From Bradyrhizobium neotropicale (GTDB lineage Bacteria; Pseudomonadota; Alphaproteobacteria; Rhizobiales; Xanthobacteraceae): a stretch of 64,000 bases of DNA. The notes under the pieces are model-generated. The model did not search any database. It saw only the letters and a list, made by a program, of their open reading frames with translations, and was not told the DNA's origin. Where the stretch lies: assembly GCF_001641695.1 (NCBI RefSeq), contig NZ_LSEF01000046.1, positions 91,948 to 155,947 on the forward strand. Reading direction: 5' to 3'. Position numbers and translations under genes: made by a program. This document shows positions 18,947 to 28,000 of the stretch, piece by piece. Positions within the stretch are counted from its first letter, which is position 1. Each line of letters starts with the position of its first letter.

Positions 18947-20083
18947 ATGGCAACAGACGAATTGGTCAAGACCACGGGCATCGCCAACCACGGCGCGGGC
19001 CGCCTGCCGTCGGTGGATGTCGACAGCTTCAACATCGAGATGAAGGACGACGACGGCTTTCTCGGCGATCGCGCCAGCAAGGGCGCGTTTCGCGAGATCC
19101 TCGACCGCTGGCGCAAGCCGCTGCGCAAGACCGGCGAGGACCCGTTCGGCAAGGAGCCGTCGGAGAGCATCAGCAAGAAGACGCTGGATGCGATGCTGGT
19201 CGGCGACGACACCGAAGCCTCCGCCGTGGTGCATAGCGCGATCGAGGACTTTGCCCAGGAGCTCGCCTATGTCACGCGCCGCTTCCTCAAGTCGAAGGCC
19301 TGGGCCAAGACCGAGCGGATCGTGGTCGGCGGCGGCTTTCGCGATTCCCGGCTCGGGGAGCTCGCGATCGCGCGCGCCGAGATCATCCTGAAATCCGATG
19401 GGTTCAAGATCGACATGCTGCCGATCGGCCACCATCCGGACGAGGCGGGCCTGCTCGGCGCGCTGCATCTGGCGCCATCCTGGATTTTCGAGGGTTACGA
19501 CGGCATTCTCGCCGTCGATATCGGCGGCACCAATATCCGCTGCGGCGTGGTCGAAACCTCCTGGAAGAAGGCGAAGGATCTCTCGAAAGCCTCGGTCTGG
19601 AAGGCCGAGCTGTGGCGTCATGCCGATGATGAGCCGACCCGCGAAGGCGCGGTGAAACGGCTGACCAAGATGCTGAAGGGATTGATCGAAGAAGCCGACA
19701 ATGAGGACCTCAAGCTCGCGCCGTTCATCGGCATCGCCTGTCCCGGCGTGATCAAGGAGGACGGCTCCATCGAAAAGGGCGCGCAGAACCTGCCGGGCAA
19801 TTGGGAGAGCAGCAAATTCAACCTGCCGGCGAGCCTGATCGAAGGCATCCCGCAAGTCGGCGAGCACGACACCGCGATCCTGATGCACAATGACGGCGTG
19901 GTTCAGGGGCTCTCCGAGGTGCCGTTCATGCAGGATGTCGAGCGCTGGGGCGTGCTCACCATCGGCACCGGGCTCGGCAATGCGCGCTTCACCAACCGTC
20001 GCAAGGAGAGCGGCAACGGAAAAGACAAGGACCGGGATTCTACGGAGAACGGCAAGAAAAAGAGCAAGAACGACAAGGAGTAA
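18947..20083 (+). CDS. ROK-like actin-fold protein with permuted subdomain order
   Basis: A 378-residue protein with the motifs of ROK sugar kinases in unusual order. The part that normally ends a ROK protein (R-I-V-V-G-G-G-F followed by D-E-A-G-L-L-G-A-L) lies at residues about 125-180. The part that normally begins one follows: phosphate-1 loop V-D-I-G-G-T-N at about 190, I-G-I-A-C-P-G at about 262, N-D at about 312 and phosphate-2 G-T-G-L-G at about 344. It ends soon after in a Lys/Asp-rich tail. The zinc motif of classical ROK proteins is absent. ATG at 18947 follows gggcaaggg. A kinase role is inference from the fold; no substrate is suggested by neighbours. Confidence 0.75.
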   Translation: MATDELVKTTGIANHGAGRLPSVDVDSFNIEMKDDDGFLGDRASKGAFREILDRWRKPLRKTGEDPFGKEPSESISKKTLDAMLVGDDTEASAVVHSAIEDFAQELAYVTRRFLKSKAWAKTERIVVGGGFRDSRLGELAIARAEIILKSDGFKIDMLPIGHHPDEAGLLGALHLAPSWIFEGYDGILAVDIGGTNIRCGVVETSWKKAKDLSKASVWKAELWRHADDEPTREGAVKRLTKMLKGLIEEADNEDLKLAPFIGIACPGVIKEDGSIEKGAQNLPGNWESSKFNLPASLIEGIPQVGEHDTAILMHNDGVVQGLSEVPFMQDVERWGVLTIGTGLGNARFTNRRKESGNGKDKDRDSTENGKKKSKNDKE

Positions 20084-20207
20084 CCTTGACTGGTTAGGTT
20101 AAGGACCGGATTGCGTTGCGGCGCACCGGCCGCACGTTAGGGTCGAATCGTCGCTTCACCTGGCCGGCGAAGCCGCCCTTCCCGGCTAGCATTTCAATGA
20201 GCGATAC

Positions 20208-20241
20208 GGGACCGCCAGTGTTTACCGCGTCTGGCGGTCCC
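20208..20241. terminator. hairpin between convergent genes
   Basis: GGGACCGCCAG (20208-20218) and CTGGCGGTCCC (20231-20241) form an 11-base perfect stem with a 12-base loop. It lies between the ROK-like gene and the convergent alpha/beta hydrolase. No strong T-run follows on either strand, so it is a likely but not classical terminator. Confidence 0.5.
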
Positions 20242-20255
20242 ACCCCATTTCGGGG

Positions 20256-21119
20256 TCAGTTCCAGCCTATCCGCTGAAAGAATGTCGCGATCTCGCTCGC
20301 CGCATGGTCGGGATTCTCGCGATGCGGGAAATGTCCGACATCCCCGAACATCGCGAGATCGAAATCGCCAAAAGTCTCGCCCAGCCGATCGGTCCAGGCA
20401 TAGGGAAACAGCGGATCGTGCTCGGCCCAGCGGATGCAGGTCGGCACGGCGATCGGCGGAAGCTGTGGCGTCTCGCCCTGCATCGTCTTGATTCGGGCCG
20501 CATGCGCGGCGCGATAATACGCAAAGCCGCCGGCGAGATTGCCGTCCTTGACGAAGTTGTCGGCGAAATCGTCGAGCACGTCATCGAAGGCGTCCTTGCG
20601 GTGAGCCCAGCCTTTGAGGAAGTGACTGACGTAGAGACGGCAGCTTTCGCGGTTCGCGCCGACGAGCCGCGGTGCCATCTCCATCTGGTGGAAGGACTGA
20701 TACCAGATGTGGTTGAGCCGGTCGGGCGCCGCCATACGCGGCCCGATGCCGGGATAGACGAAATCGAAGAAGAACAGCCCGGCGAGCCGCTCGGGTGCGT
20801 GCCGAGCCAAGGGCTGCATCACCGCGCCGCCGACGTCATGGCCGACCACGCCGAATCGCGCGATGCCAAGCCCGTCCATCAGCGCCAGCATGTCCGCCGC
20901 ATGGCCATCGGCACCGTACGGCCCGTCCGGCTTGTCGCTGTCGCCAAAGCCGCGCAGATCGGGCGCGATCAGCGTGAATCGGTCCGCAAGCCGCGCCATC
21001 ACCGGCTCCCAGGTCAGCCAGAATTCCGGCCAGCCATGCAGCAAAAGCAGTGGTTTGCCCTGTCCGGTGCGCGCCAGGTGGAGACTGGCGCCATTGGCCT
21101 TGATCGTCAGATGCTCCAT
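20256..21119 (-). CDS. alpha/beta hydrolase, epoxide hydrolase-like
   Basis: A 287-residue alpha/beta hydrolase. The oxyanion motif H-G-W-P-E-F lies at about 29-34, and D-L-R-G-F-G-D-S-D follows. The nucleophile elbow G-H-D-V-G-G carries Asp95 rather than Ser, which places it with epoxide hydrolases and haloacetate dehalogenases; the general-base His is in D-V-G-H-F-P-H near residue 265. Choosing between epoxide and halide substrates needs the cap-domain residues, which I cannot settle. ATG at 21119 is used because the upstream in-frame part is not family sequence. The gene is 145 bases from the tRNA on the other strand. Confidence 0.83.
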   Translation of the reverse strand: MEHLTIKANGASLHLARTGQGKPLLLLHGWPEFWLTWEPVMARLADRFTLIAPDLRGFGDSDKPDGPYGADGHAADMLALMDGLGIARFGVVGHDVGGAVMQPLARHAPERLAGLFFFDFVYPGIGPRMAAPDRLNHIWYQSFHQMEMAPRLVGANRESCRLYVSHFLKGWAHRKDAFDDVLDDFADNFVKDGNLAGGFAYYRAAHAARIKTMQGETPQLPPIAVPTCIRWAEHDPLFPYAWTDRLGETFGDFDLAMFGDVGHFPHRENPDHAASEIATFFQRIGWN

Positions 21120-21264
21120 GGCGGTTCCCTTGGGATGAAGGAGAGATGAAGGAGAGAGGAGCAAAGAGGCGGCGGATTTTCGCCTTTCGCGCCTTGTCTG
21201 GCCCGCCATCCTCGCCTATTACACGCCCCGACCACAGGGGTTCCTGCCCCTCATCGGCACCCAA

Positions 21265-21354
21265 GGAGAGGTGGCAGAGTGGTTGAATGCACCGCACTCG
21301 AAATGCGGCATAGGTGCAAGCCTATCGGGGGTTCGAATCCCTCCCTCTCCGCCA
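21265..21354 (+). tRNA. tRNA-Ser (anticodon CGA)
   Basis: The 90-base sequence has an acceptor stem GGAGAGG / CCTCTCC, an anticodon stem CCGCA / TGCGG with loop CTCGAAA (anticodon CGA, reading UCG), a long variable arm (taggtgcaagccta), the T loop GGTTCGAATCC and an encoded GCCA 3' end. The long variable arm fits type II serine tRNA. Its 3' end is duplicated at 44,719-44,735, so this gene is the island's integration site. Confidence 0.96.
21338..21354 (+). repeat. attL core (3' end of tRNA-Ser)
   Basis: The 17 bases tccctccctctccgcca form the tRNA 3' end and are repeated exactly at 44,719-44,735; five bases, ggttc, located three bases upstream are shared as well. They bound the island, and an integrase gene starts 97 bases inside this end. 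Together this identifies the site-specific attachment sequence. Confidence 0.9.
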
Positions 21355-21427
21355 GACCCGAATAACTATCTGGTCTCATTGCGATATTAGAAAGAGCTAT
21401 CGGCAGCTTCTCCGACTGGGACAGAGC

Positions 21428-21440
21428 CCTGGTACAGAAA
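21428..21440 (+). repeat. possible integrase arm site, left
   Basis: CCTGGTACAGAAA lies just inside attL. The same sequence recurs just inside attR as CCTGGTACAG (44,613-44,622) and TTGGTACAGAAAC (44,627-44,639). Short repeats flanking both ends within an element are typical of integrase arm-binding sites; the function is inferred. Confidence 0.5.
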
Positions 21441-21450
21441 GCACGTCGAT

Positions 21451-23139
21451 ATGCCGCAGTCCCATGTCGTGAAACGCGGGTCTCAGTTCTATTTCCGGAT
21501 CGCAGTCCCGCTCTCTCTGACTAAATTGGTCGGCAAGCGAGAGATCAAAGCTTCCCTTCGAACTTCCGACGTAATGTCAGCGAAGATGCGTGGGCGTGTT
21601 CTGAGCAACAGGCTCGAAGCGCTTTTTAGGAAGCTGGGCTCGATGGCGGATGTATCGAACGATGTAATCGTGAACAGGGCAAAGGATTACTTTAAAGTCC
21701 AACTCAACAAGTCTCTTGAACTCGCCCTGCTGCTTCCAACCGATCCGCTAATCGACATCGATTTCGAAATTTCCGGCGCGGAGCAGCTCGCGGCCGAAAT
21801 GCGGGAAGCACTGAAGAAGCAGCATTTCTCACACAGTGTTCAGTCAGATGCCCGCGCGTTACTGAACCCAACCAATCCGGATGCGGATACAAAGCCGTCT
21901 GATGCGTTCCAGTTTGCCTGTAACGCCGTTCTTCGGGCCAAAATCGAGAGCGCACGAATATTGGCAGCCCAACTAGGCGGCGAATACCACGAGACAGCTC
22001 CCAAGGACCCATGGTTCGCGGGCCTCGCTGCAACTGATTTGCCTCCAATCCCTGGGGACGAGGCGAAGGCCGGGTCCACAGGCTCCACTTTTGGAATGGT
22101 TGCAAAGCAGTTCTTTGACTTCAAAAGTAAGAACGACTGGGCCCCGAAGACCGCAGCTGACGTCAAGCGGGTCATCGCGCTGGCCACTGAACTCGTTGGC
22201 GCAGACAAGCCTATGACTTCATTGGGTATCGACGATGTAAAATGTGTCCGAGACGCCCTGGCCTCGGTACCTTCGAATTACATGAAGGTGACAGCCAACA
22301 GCGGCTTGAGCATCAAAGAGGCCGTGGAAGCTAACGTTGCGGGCGCTTCACTCTCCGTGAAGACCCAAGATAAGTATTTCACGATGTTCAAACAGATTTT
22401 GATCTTTGCTTGTAACGAGGGATATCTCGACAAGGTCCCAGGTGCGAACGTGAAGGTGGCTGGGGTCAAGAAACTCATTCCAGGTGAACAGCGTGATCCT
22501 TATTCGCCTGAGCAGTTGGTCAAGATTTTCAGCTCTCCCGTCTATACCGGCCATAAATCAGAAGAGTGCCGTCACAAACCTGGGCAGCTCCTTGTTCGCG
22601 ATGGGTACTTCTGGGTGCCGTTGATTGGGCTTTTCTCCGGAATGCGGCTTGGCGAAATCCTTCAGCTCCTAAAGACCGATGTTAAGCTCGAGAACGACGT
22701 ATGGTTCTTTGATATTACCAAGGGCGAAGGCAAATCGCTAAAAACGGCATCAAGCAAACGCAGGGTGCCCATTCATCGCACGCTCATCGACATAGGGCTC
22801 CTCGACTATGTACAGTCGGGCCAACAAGCAGGTCGAATTTTCCCGGAGATAAAAAAGGGAGCCGATGGCTATCACTCTCACCATTTCAGCAAGTGGTGGG
22901 GACGTTTTGCCGGACACGTTGGTTTCAAATCATCCAGGACTGCATTTCATAGCTTCAGACACAATTTTCTAGACGCGCTTCGCGCGGCAGAAACGCCCGA
23001 GTACATCAATAAGGCTCTCGCGGGTCATTCTGATAAAAGCGTTCACAGTCAATATGGCGGCGGAGCCATGCTCAGCCAGCTGAAGTCCGCAGTGGACAAA
23101 GTATCGTACGCCGCTGTTGATCTGTCGTCGTTGATCTGA
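21451..23139 (+). CDS. island tyrosine integrase (DUF6538-type N-terminus)
   Basis: A 562-residue tyrosine recombinase, the likely enzyme for tRNA-Ser integration. The N-terminal region (about 1-65: Q-F-Y-F-R-I-A-V-P, L-R-T-S-D) is of the DUF6538 type found in large alphaproteobacterial integrases; a core-binding domain follows at about 210-340. The catalytic domain has Arg in S-G-M-R-L-G-E (about 398), H-S-F-R-H-N-F starting at His500, G-H-S-D-K-S at about 527 and the nucleophile Tyr535 in S-Q-Y-G-G. All catalytic positions are present, so it looks active. It starts 97 bases from the tRNA end and reads away from it. Confidence 0.93.
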   Translation: MPQSHVVKRGSQFYFRIAVPLSLTKLVGKREIKASLRTSDVMSAKMRGRVLSNRLEALFRKLGSMADVSNDVIVNRAKDYFKVQLNKSLELALLLPTDPLIDIDFEISGAEQLAAEMREALKKQHFSHSVQSDARALLNPTNPDADTKPSDAFQFACNAVLRAKIESARILAAQLGGEYHETAPKDPWFAGLAATDLPPIPGDEAKAGSTGSTFGMVAKQFFDFKSKNDWAPKTAADVKRVIALATELVGADKPMTSLGIDDVKCVRDALASVPSNYMKVTANSGLSIKEAVEANVAGASLSVKTQDKYFTMFKQILIFACNEGYLDKVPGANVKVAGVKKLIPGEQRDPYSPEQLVKIFSSPVYTGHKSEECRHKPGQLLVRDGYFWVPLIGLFSGMRLGEILQLLKTDVKLENDVWFFDITKGEGKSLKTASSKRRVPIHRTLIDIGLLDYVQSGQQAGRIFPEIKKGADGYHSHHFSKWWGRFAGHVGFKSSRTAFHSFRHNFLDALRAAETPEYINKALAGHSDKSVHSQYGGGAMLSQLKSAVDKVSYAAVDLSSLI

Positions 23140-23190
23140 CGTTGATCGACGTTGCCGGTATAGGAGAGAGTCCGCCTTCCATATGGGTCA

Positions 23191-23238
23191 TTGCGCAAGC
23201 AGTTAATTGCGCGAAAGTGTGACACCTGTGACAGGAGG
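23191..23238 (+). promoter_or_regulatory. control region of the HTH gene
   Basis: Upstream of the HTH gene are an inverted TTGCGCAA / AATTGCGCG pair (23,191-23,213) and a direct repeat TGTGACA-cc-TGTGACA (23,218-23,233), followed by a strong Shine-Dalgarno aggaggg (23,232-23,238). The repeats have the spacing expected for a protein binding one face of the DNA. They may be operator sites for the HTH protein itself; this is inference. Confidence 0.4.
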
Positions 23239-23246
23239 GTGGGTTC

Positions 23247-23492
23247 GTGAATGAACTAGACAATGATCTGCGGGCAATGGCCCAACAAGCAAGGAGGTCG
23301 TCCGACGCCTCTCCCTTGATGTCCATTCGTGAGTTTGCCCAAGTATTCAATGTTTCCGTCCGGACTATTCGTCGGTTGCACGCTAAAAATCTCGGACCAG
23401 CTCGCTTCAAACGTGGGCGGTGTCTGGTGTATCTAAAAGTAGAGGTTGCAGCGTGGGTTGCCGCTCGGAATGGAGCTGGGCACCCAAAATGA
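23247..23492 (+). CDS. small helix-turn-helix protein (AlpA/excisionase-like)
   Basis: An 81-residue protein with a MerR-like winged helix at about 24-75 (S-I-R-E-F-A-Q-V-F-N-V-S-V-R-T-I-R-R-L), the layout of AlpA regulators and excisionases that bend DNA at att sites or regulate the integrase. The start is GTG at 23,247, eight bases after a perfect AGGAGGG ribosome site. It lies 107 bases after the integrase and its stop overlaps the next start (ATGA), so the two following genes are coupled. Confidence 0.8.
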   Translation: MNELDNDLRAMAQQARRSSDASPLMSIREFAQVFNVSVRTIRRLHAKNLGPARFKRGRCLVYLKVEVAAWVAARNGAGHPK

Positions 23493-24547
23493 AGACAATC
23501 AATCTTCTCGCACGGTGTCGGGCTGCGACAAACAACGGAAATGCCGCCGACCTGCTGTATCGCATCTTCTACTGGATGCCCAAGGCCAGAATCTCACACC
23601 GGGGACATACATGGATTGCTAACTCCGCCGCTCAATGGTGCGAGCAGACCAGCCTCACGTACGACCAGTATCGCAGAGCAGTTGCGTTGCTGAGAAATCT
23701 TGGCTTTGTCGAAACAGAGCAACATCTGTTTGGTCGTAAGAACGTCACCCACGTAAGGATAACCGCCCGCGGGGAAGAAATTCGCATGGGCGCATGCCTC
23801 GGGTCGAGCCAACTTGCACCAGTCGATTCTGGCAATGCCGCAGAACCCGAGCTGAGCAGTGATGCGCAACTCCTAATACAGGGAGATTCTTACTTGGAGA
23901 GTCTTCAAGGAGAAACAACAGTTGCGTTCGCAAGTGCTCACGCCAATTTCGGGGATGAAGAAAAGGTGGGTAGGGGAAAGCAAATAAACATTCTAAAGGA
24001 ATCAAAGTCTAAAAACAGCTGCCCCGAGTTATCTTATCAAGGGTCCGCGACTAATGCGGGTGTAGTGACCGAAAGCAATAAGAAGTCCGATACTCCGGAG
24101 CGGCTTTCGAAAATATGGGATCTGATGGTCGCAAACGTTTCCGGCCCAGACCTCCCACAATGGACCAACAAACGAATGAAGCAACTCGTGGAATTCCGTG
24201 ACCTCTGCCCGCCCGGAAAAGCAGATACGATATTGAGGACGTGCGTTGCGCGGTGGGACGAGTTTACCTATCACGCGAAACTTTTTTATGCCGCTTGGTC
24301 TATACCTGCCCGGCCTACCGTAGGGTTTCTGACGAAGTGGATCGATGCTGCCACCGATTTTGCGTCGAAGAATGCCTCAGAGGAGCAGAACTCCTGTGCT
24401 TTGAAGCACGAAACAAAAACAATGCAGATTAACGTTGCGCCCGTGCAAGCAGCCGCCCCCAAAGTGGACCATGCGGCGCAATTCTATGCGGACCATAAAA
24501 AAGCAACCAAGCAGGAAGTCCAAGCAATTCTCGACGAAGATTGCTAA
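23489..24547 (+). CDS. hypothetical protein with N-terminal winged helix
   Basis: A 352-residue protein of unknown function. Residues about 5-95 look like a winged-helix domain (W-I-A-N-S-A-A-Q-W-C ... Y-D-Q-Y-R-R-A-V-A-L-L-R-N-L-G-F-V ... V-T-H-V-R-I-T), as in N-terminal domains of phage or plasmid replication proteins. The middle (about 110-215) is low in structure, and a helical C-terminal part (about 220-320) follows. Its start overlaps the HTH gene's stop by ATGA, so the two are one unit. A role in island replication or partner regulation is plausible but not supported by a catalytic motif. Confidence 0.65.
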   Translation: MKTINLLARCRAATNNGNAADLLYRIFYWMPKARISHRGHTWIANSAAQWCEQTSLTYDQYRRAVALLRNLGFVETEQHLFGRKNVTHVRITARGEEIRMGACLGSSQLAPVDSGNAAEPELSSDAQLLIQGDSYLESLQGETTVAFASAHANFGDEEKVGRGKQINILKESKSKNSCPELSYQGSATNAGVVTESNKKSDTPERLSKIWDLMVANVSGPDLPQWTNKRMKQLVEFRDLCPPGKADTILRTCVARWDEFTYHAKLFYAAWSIPARPTVGFLTKWIDAATDFASKNASEEQNSCALKHETKTMQINVAPVQAAAPKVDHAAQFYADHKKATKQEVQAILDEDC

Positions 24548-24587
24548 GGGGGCACTAAACCCGCTGCGGTAGCTTTGGCACTGTTGA

Positions 24588-24603
24588 GTGAAATTAATTT
24601 CAC
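24588..24603. repeat. 16-base palindrome, copy 1
   Basis: GTGAAATTAATTTCAC is a perfect palindrome. An identical copy is at 33,875-33,890, inside the second recombinase gene, and its right part AATTAATTTCACA is at 43,224-43,236. This copy lies 40 bases after the winged-helix gene, at the joint between the integration genes and the IS5 remnant and lanthipeptide block. Confidence 0.75.
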
Positions 24604-24905
24604 GTCTGATATCCGGATGGATGCGAGCTGGACGAAGGCAAGCTAGTTGGCTGCAAGCTTGTCGTAGCGTGTCGCGACCTGACGACATTGCTTGATCCGA
24701 TTGAAGAACCGCTCGACCCTGTTTGCGGTCGCTGTAGAGATAGGGGCTGAAGCAGATCGGGCCGGCCCGCCTTCAGCGAACGAAGCGGTTGTAGCAGGTC
24801 GTGTAAGGACCAAACGCCTCCGGTAGATCGCGCCAAGCTGCTCCGGATCGTAGACCCAGAAGATGCCATTCGTATCGCATATTTGCCCCTCGATCAGGAG
24901 CTTGA
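24604..24905 (-). pseudogene. IS5-family transposase remnant
   Basis: Minus-strand translation gives two separate pieces of an IS5-type DDE transposase. The N-terminal piece (about 24,780-24,905) contains N-G-I-F-W-V then, after a frameshift, L-R-S-G-A-A-W-R-D-L-P-E and G-P-Y-T-T-C-Y-N-R-F-V-R. The C-terminal piece (24,604-24,718) reads V-E-R-F-F-N-R-I-K-Q-C-R and V-A-T-R-Y-D-K-L-A-A-N, a TAG, then L-A-F-V-Q-L-A-S-I-R. The central catalytic region is deleted. It starts directly at the end of the palindrome. It is non-functional. The rest of the gap 24,548-25,050 holds no gene. Confidence 0.8.
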
Positions 24906-25050
24906 ATCACGGCTCGGAGCTTGGCTCAACTTGGCCGACGAAGGGGTGGGTCTGTCGCTATGCGCTCGAAAGCGGACCTATTATTCATGACCCGACTCGG
25001 AAGTGGATTGGGCATCGCAGCAGTTGGAAGGTTGCGGGGGCAGCCTTTTG

Positions 25051-28000
25051 CTATTCCCAGATCAGGACGTTGGGAAGCGAGCTGTCGACTCGCCGCAGCA
25101 ACGTATAGCCGATGCCCGCGAGCCCGCGGAACAGTCCGAGATTGAACTGCCGCTTGCCAATACTCCAGCGATAATCGCCGCTTGCTGCCGCGTCCTCCAT
25201 GACAGCCGCCATGCACCGCGATGCATGTTCACGCAAATCGCCCTGGCCAAGCGCGTCGGCCGCCTCGCAGAAGAATTCGATGCTGCCGAGCGTTCCACAA
25301 CACAGCGTATCCACGTGGCCGGGCCAGCCGCGTTCCACCCCGGCGAGCGCATTGCGCACGTCAGTAGTCAACAGTTTGGCATCCAACTGGCCGCGCTTTG
25401 CGCTGGCGGCGCGGGCGAGCCCGATGCCGGGAGCGCCGCGACACCACTGGTGCGGCCAGGCCGCGCCCTCGTCACCGCGGAATTCCGGCCAGTTGTTGCG
25501 TTGAGCGTCGTAGCTTGCATTTTCAAATGCGATACATTGCGACGCTGCGTTCGCGAATTCGTCGCGCCCGGTCGCTGCCGCCAACGACGTCAGCGCATAG
25601 GCGAAGCCCGCAGCGCCATGCGCCATGCCGTTGAGCGCTCTCTTGCCTCTTCCGAGCCCGAGCCAGCTTCCGCCACTGTCTCCGACACGAGATTGCGCGA
25701 GAAGGTGATCGCCGCACTTGGTCGCGCGGGCGAGCACGTCGGCAGATGGACTGTCGCGATAAAGCCGCAACAGGCCAAGGATGCCCCCGGCGCTCCCGCC
25801 AATCACGTCGAGCTGTTGGTCCGCCGCAATCAGGTCATCACTGAACAACTTCGCCGCCACATGCGCGTCCGCGAGCAGATCATCGTCTCGCAGACACTTC
25901 GCCATAACCGCGAACGCATAGACGATCGAGCCCAGCCCGGTGGCGCCGCCCGTGCCCAAAGAGCGCGCCATGCGCGCCGCATTGTTGCCCTTGAGGTTCT
26001 TGCGCACATGCGCGACCGCCGCCAGCGACAGCTCCTTGGAAGATTTGCTTCGCGTTGTTGTGGCATGGGCGGCAAGAAAGAGCGCGATCCCGCTGACGCC
26101 GTTGTAATGCGCAGCACCAAGGGGCGCGAGCTGGGCAACCTCGGAGTCTCCCAGGCAGTCGAGCCCGATCCACGCTGCGGCTGGCCCCTTGCGGATGGCA
26201 TAGCGCGCGAGGTCTGCGGCGATCTTATCGGCTTCCGCAAGGAAGGTCTCATTTCCCGGCGCAATCGCCGCGCCGGTGCGTAAAGCACGGCTTCCTCTTT
26301 GAGCCGTTGCGGCCGCGCCATCGGACCGCAAAACCGAGGCGGTATTCTGCCGGATGACCTCAACCTGCCAGGCGATGTCCGGCGTATCGAAGCTACCGAA
26401 ACGAGCGCGCGCGCGACCGAGGCCCGGCGTCGTTTCGGTCAGAACCGAGATGCCGTTTGCATCGCAAATCTCATTGCCATCGCTCTGCGACACGAAATGG
26501 GGGACATTTAGCGCCACGAGCGCCGCGCGTTCGGAGCGTTGCAACGGCCACAGCGGATCGGAGCGTCCGTCCCAATCCGCCAGCCTGGCCAGGAAGTCCG
26601 CCTGCGCGGACCAGGTGACGCCGTCGTCTAGGCTGTGGTGATTCTTAAGCCGTTGCAGCAACATGTAGTAGAAACGGGTGGGACGAAGGACCTTGCGGAC
26701 TGCAAGCCCTGCAAAGCCGTCGAGCAGCCCGCCCTGCTGTGCGTCCCGGCTTTGCGACAAGAACTTGGCGTAGTCCTCGAAGCCGTCAATGAAGTCGTCG
26801 ATATGGTCGCCGAACTTTGCGTAGCGGCCATCGACATGGGGCAGGTTCGGAATGGTCTCGCCGACCTGCGTTGTCTTCGCGGGTCGCATGGTGTCGGAAT
26901 TGATGTTACTCCAAGCAAGTTGCGTGCGAGACGTCCAATCCGAGTTCATTCCGCCTATCGCGAAGACCTTGTTGTCAGGCGACCGCCCATAGGCGGGTAA
27001 CAAGCCGACTGTCATGACCGAGTTGTCGACTCTTTCCATGGCAGCCCGGAAGGCCTGCGCCTCGATTTCATCGGCTTTGTGCTCTGCGGCGGTTGCCTGC
27101 AGGATCATTTCCAGGTCGATCGGCACCGGATGCTCGCCCGCAGCGATCATGTTCTCCTGGTGCATGTCGCTGCCAGCGAAGCAATGGAAGAGCGCGAGCC
27201 AGGCGCCCGCTCGCCGAAAAAATCGCTGGCAGCCTTTGTCGTCGGTGCAACCAGAATGATCGATGAACTGGGTCCAACCGTAGCCGTCGCGCGCGATCGC
27301 CTGCACCGGCTTCAGTTCGACCGGAGCGCCGCCGCGGTTCAGCCGCTGGACCAGTGTATGCCAAGCGGCATCGAGGCGCAGGTCCTTCGGCTTGTAGACG
27401 ACGCGAGACCCCTCTTCGAAGCGCACGATCAGGACCGAATGGCCGCTATTGTGTGGGTCGGAGAGATCGCCCTCGATCTGGACGACCTGGCTACCGGCGC
27501 CGGAGTGGAGGATATCGCGACGGATCGTCGCCAGATCGAAATCGAGGCGCATGATGAATTCACGCGATGTATCGATCCACTGCCGAGTGATCGAGGCAAT
27601 TAATCGCAACAGTACCGGCTTGTCTTCGAACAGGCGCCGCAAACCGCCGCCCTTCATCTCGGCAATAAACCTATCGTACTGCGATTTGCGTCCGTCTCGT
27701 TGCGTCTCCCTCGCACCGGCCGGCGTTACGCTCGCTTTCCGCGCCTTGACGAAACGCTCGTAAATTGCCGGAGCGGAAAGGCTACATACTTCCTTGAGAA
27801 GCAAATGGCGCAGACAGCTGCGAGCGGAGTCGCTCAGATTCTTGAAGGCGCGGCCGTCAATGCCCGTCCAAAGCAGCGACTCGGCTTGTTCAACCACCGG
27901 CGCAAATAGATGTTCGAACGCATAGCTCTCGGCTCGGTCGGGTGCCGCAATCACATCGCGGTCCTTGCTCGGGCTTTGCAATGCCGCCTCGATCCAGATT

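Noticed and set aside
24863..25108. 81-codon plus-strand frame between IS5 remnant and lanM
   Set aside because: It has no ribosome site, overlaps the transposase remnant and the lanM 3' end and shows no family pattern.
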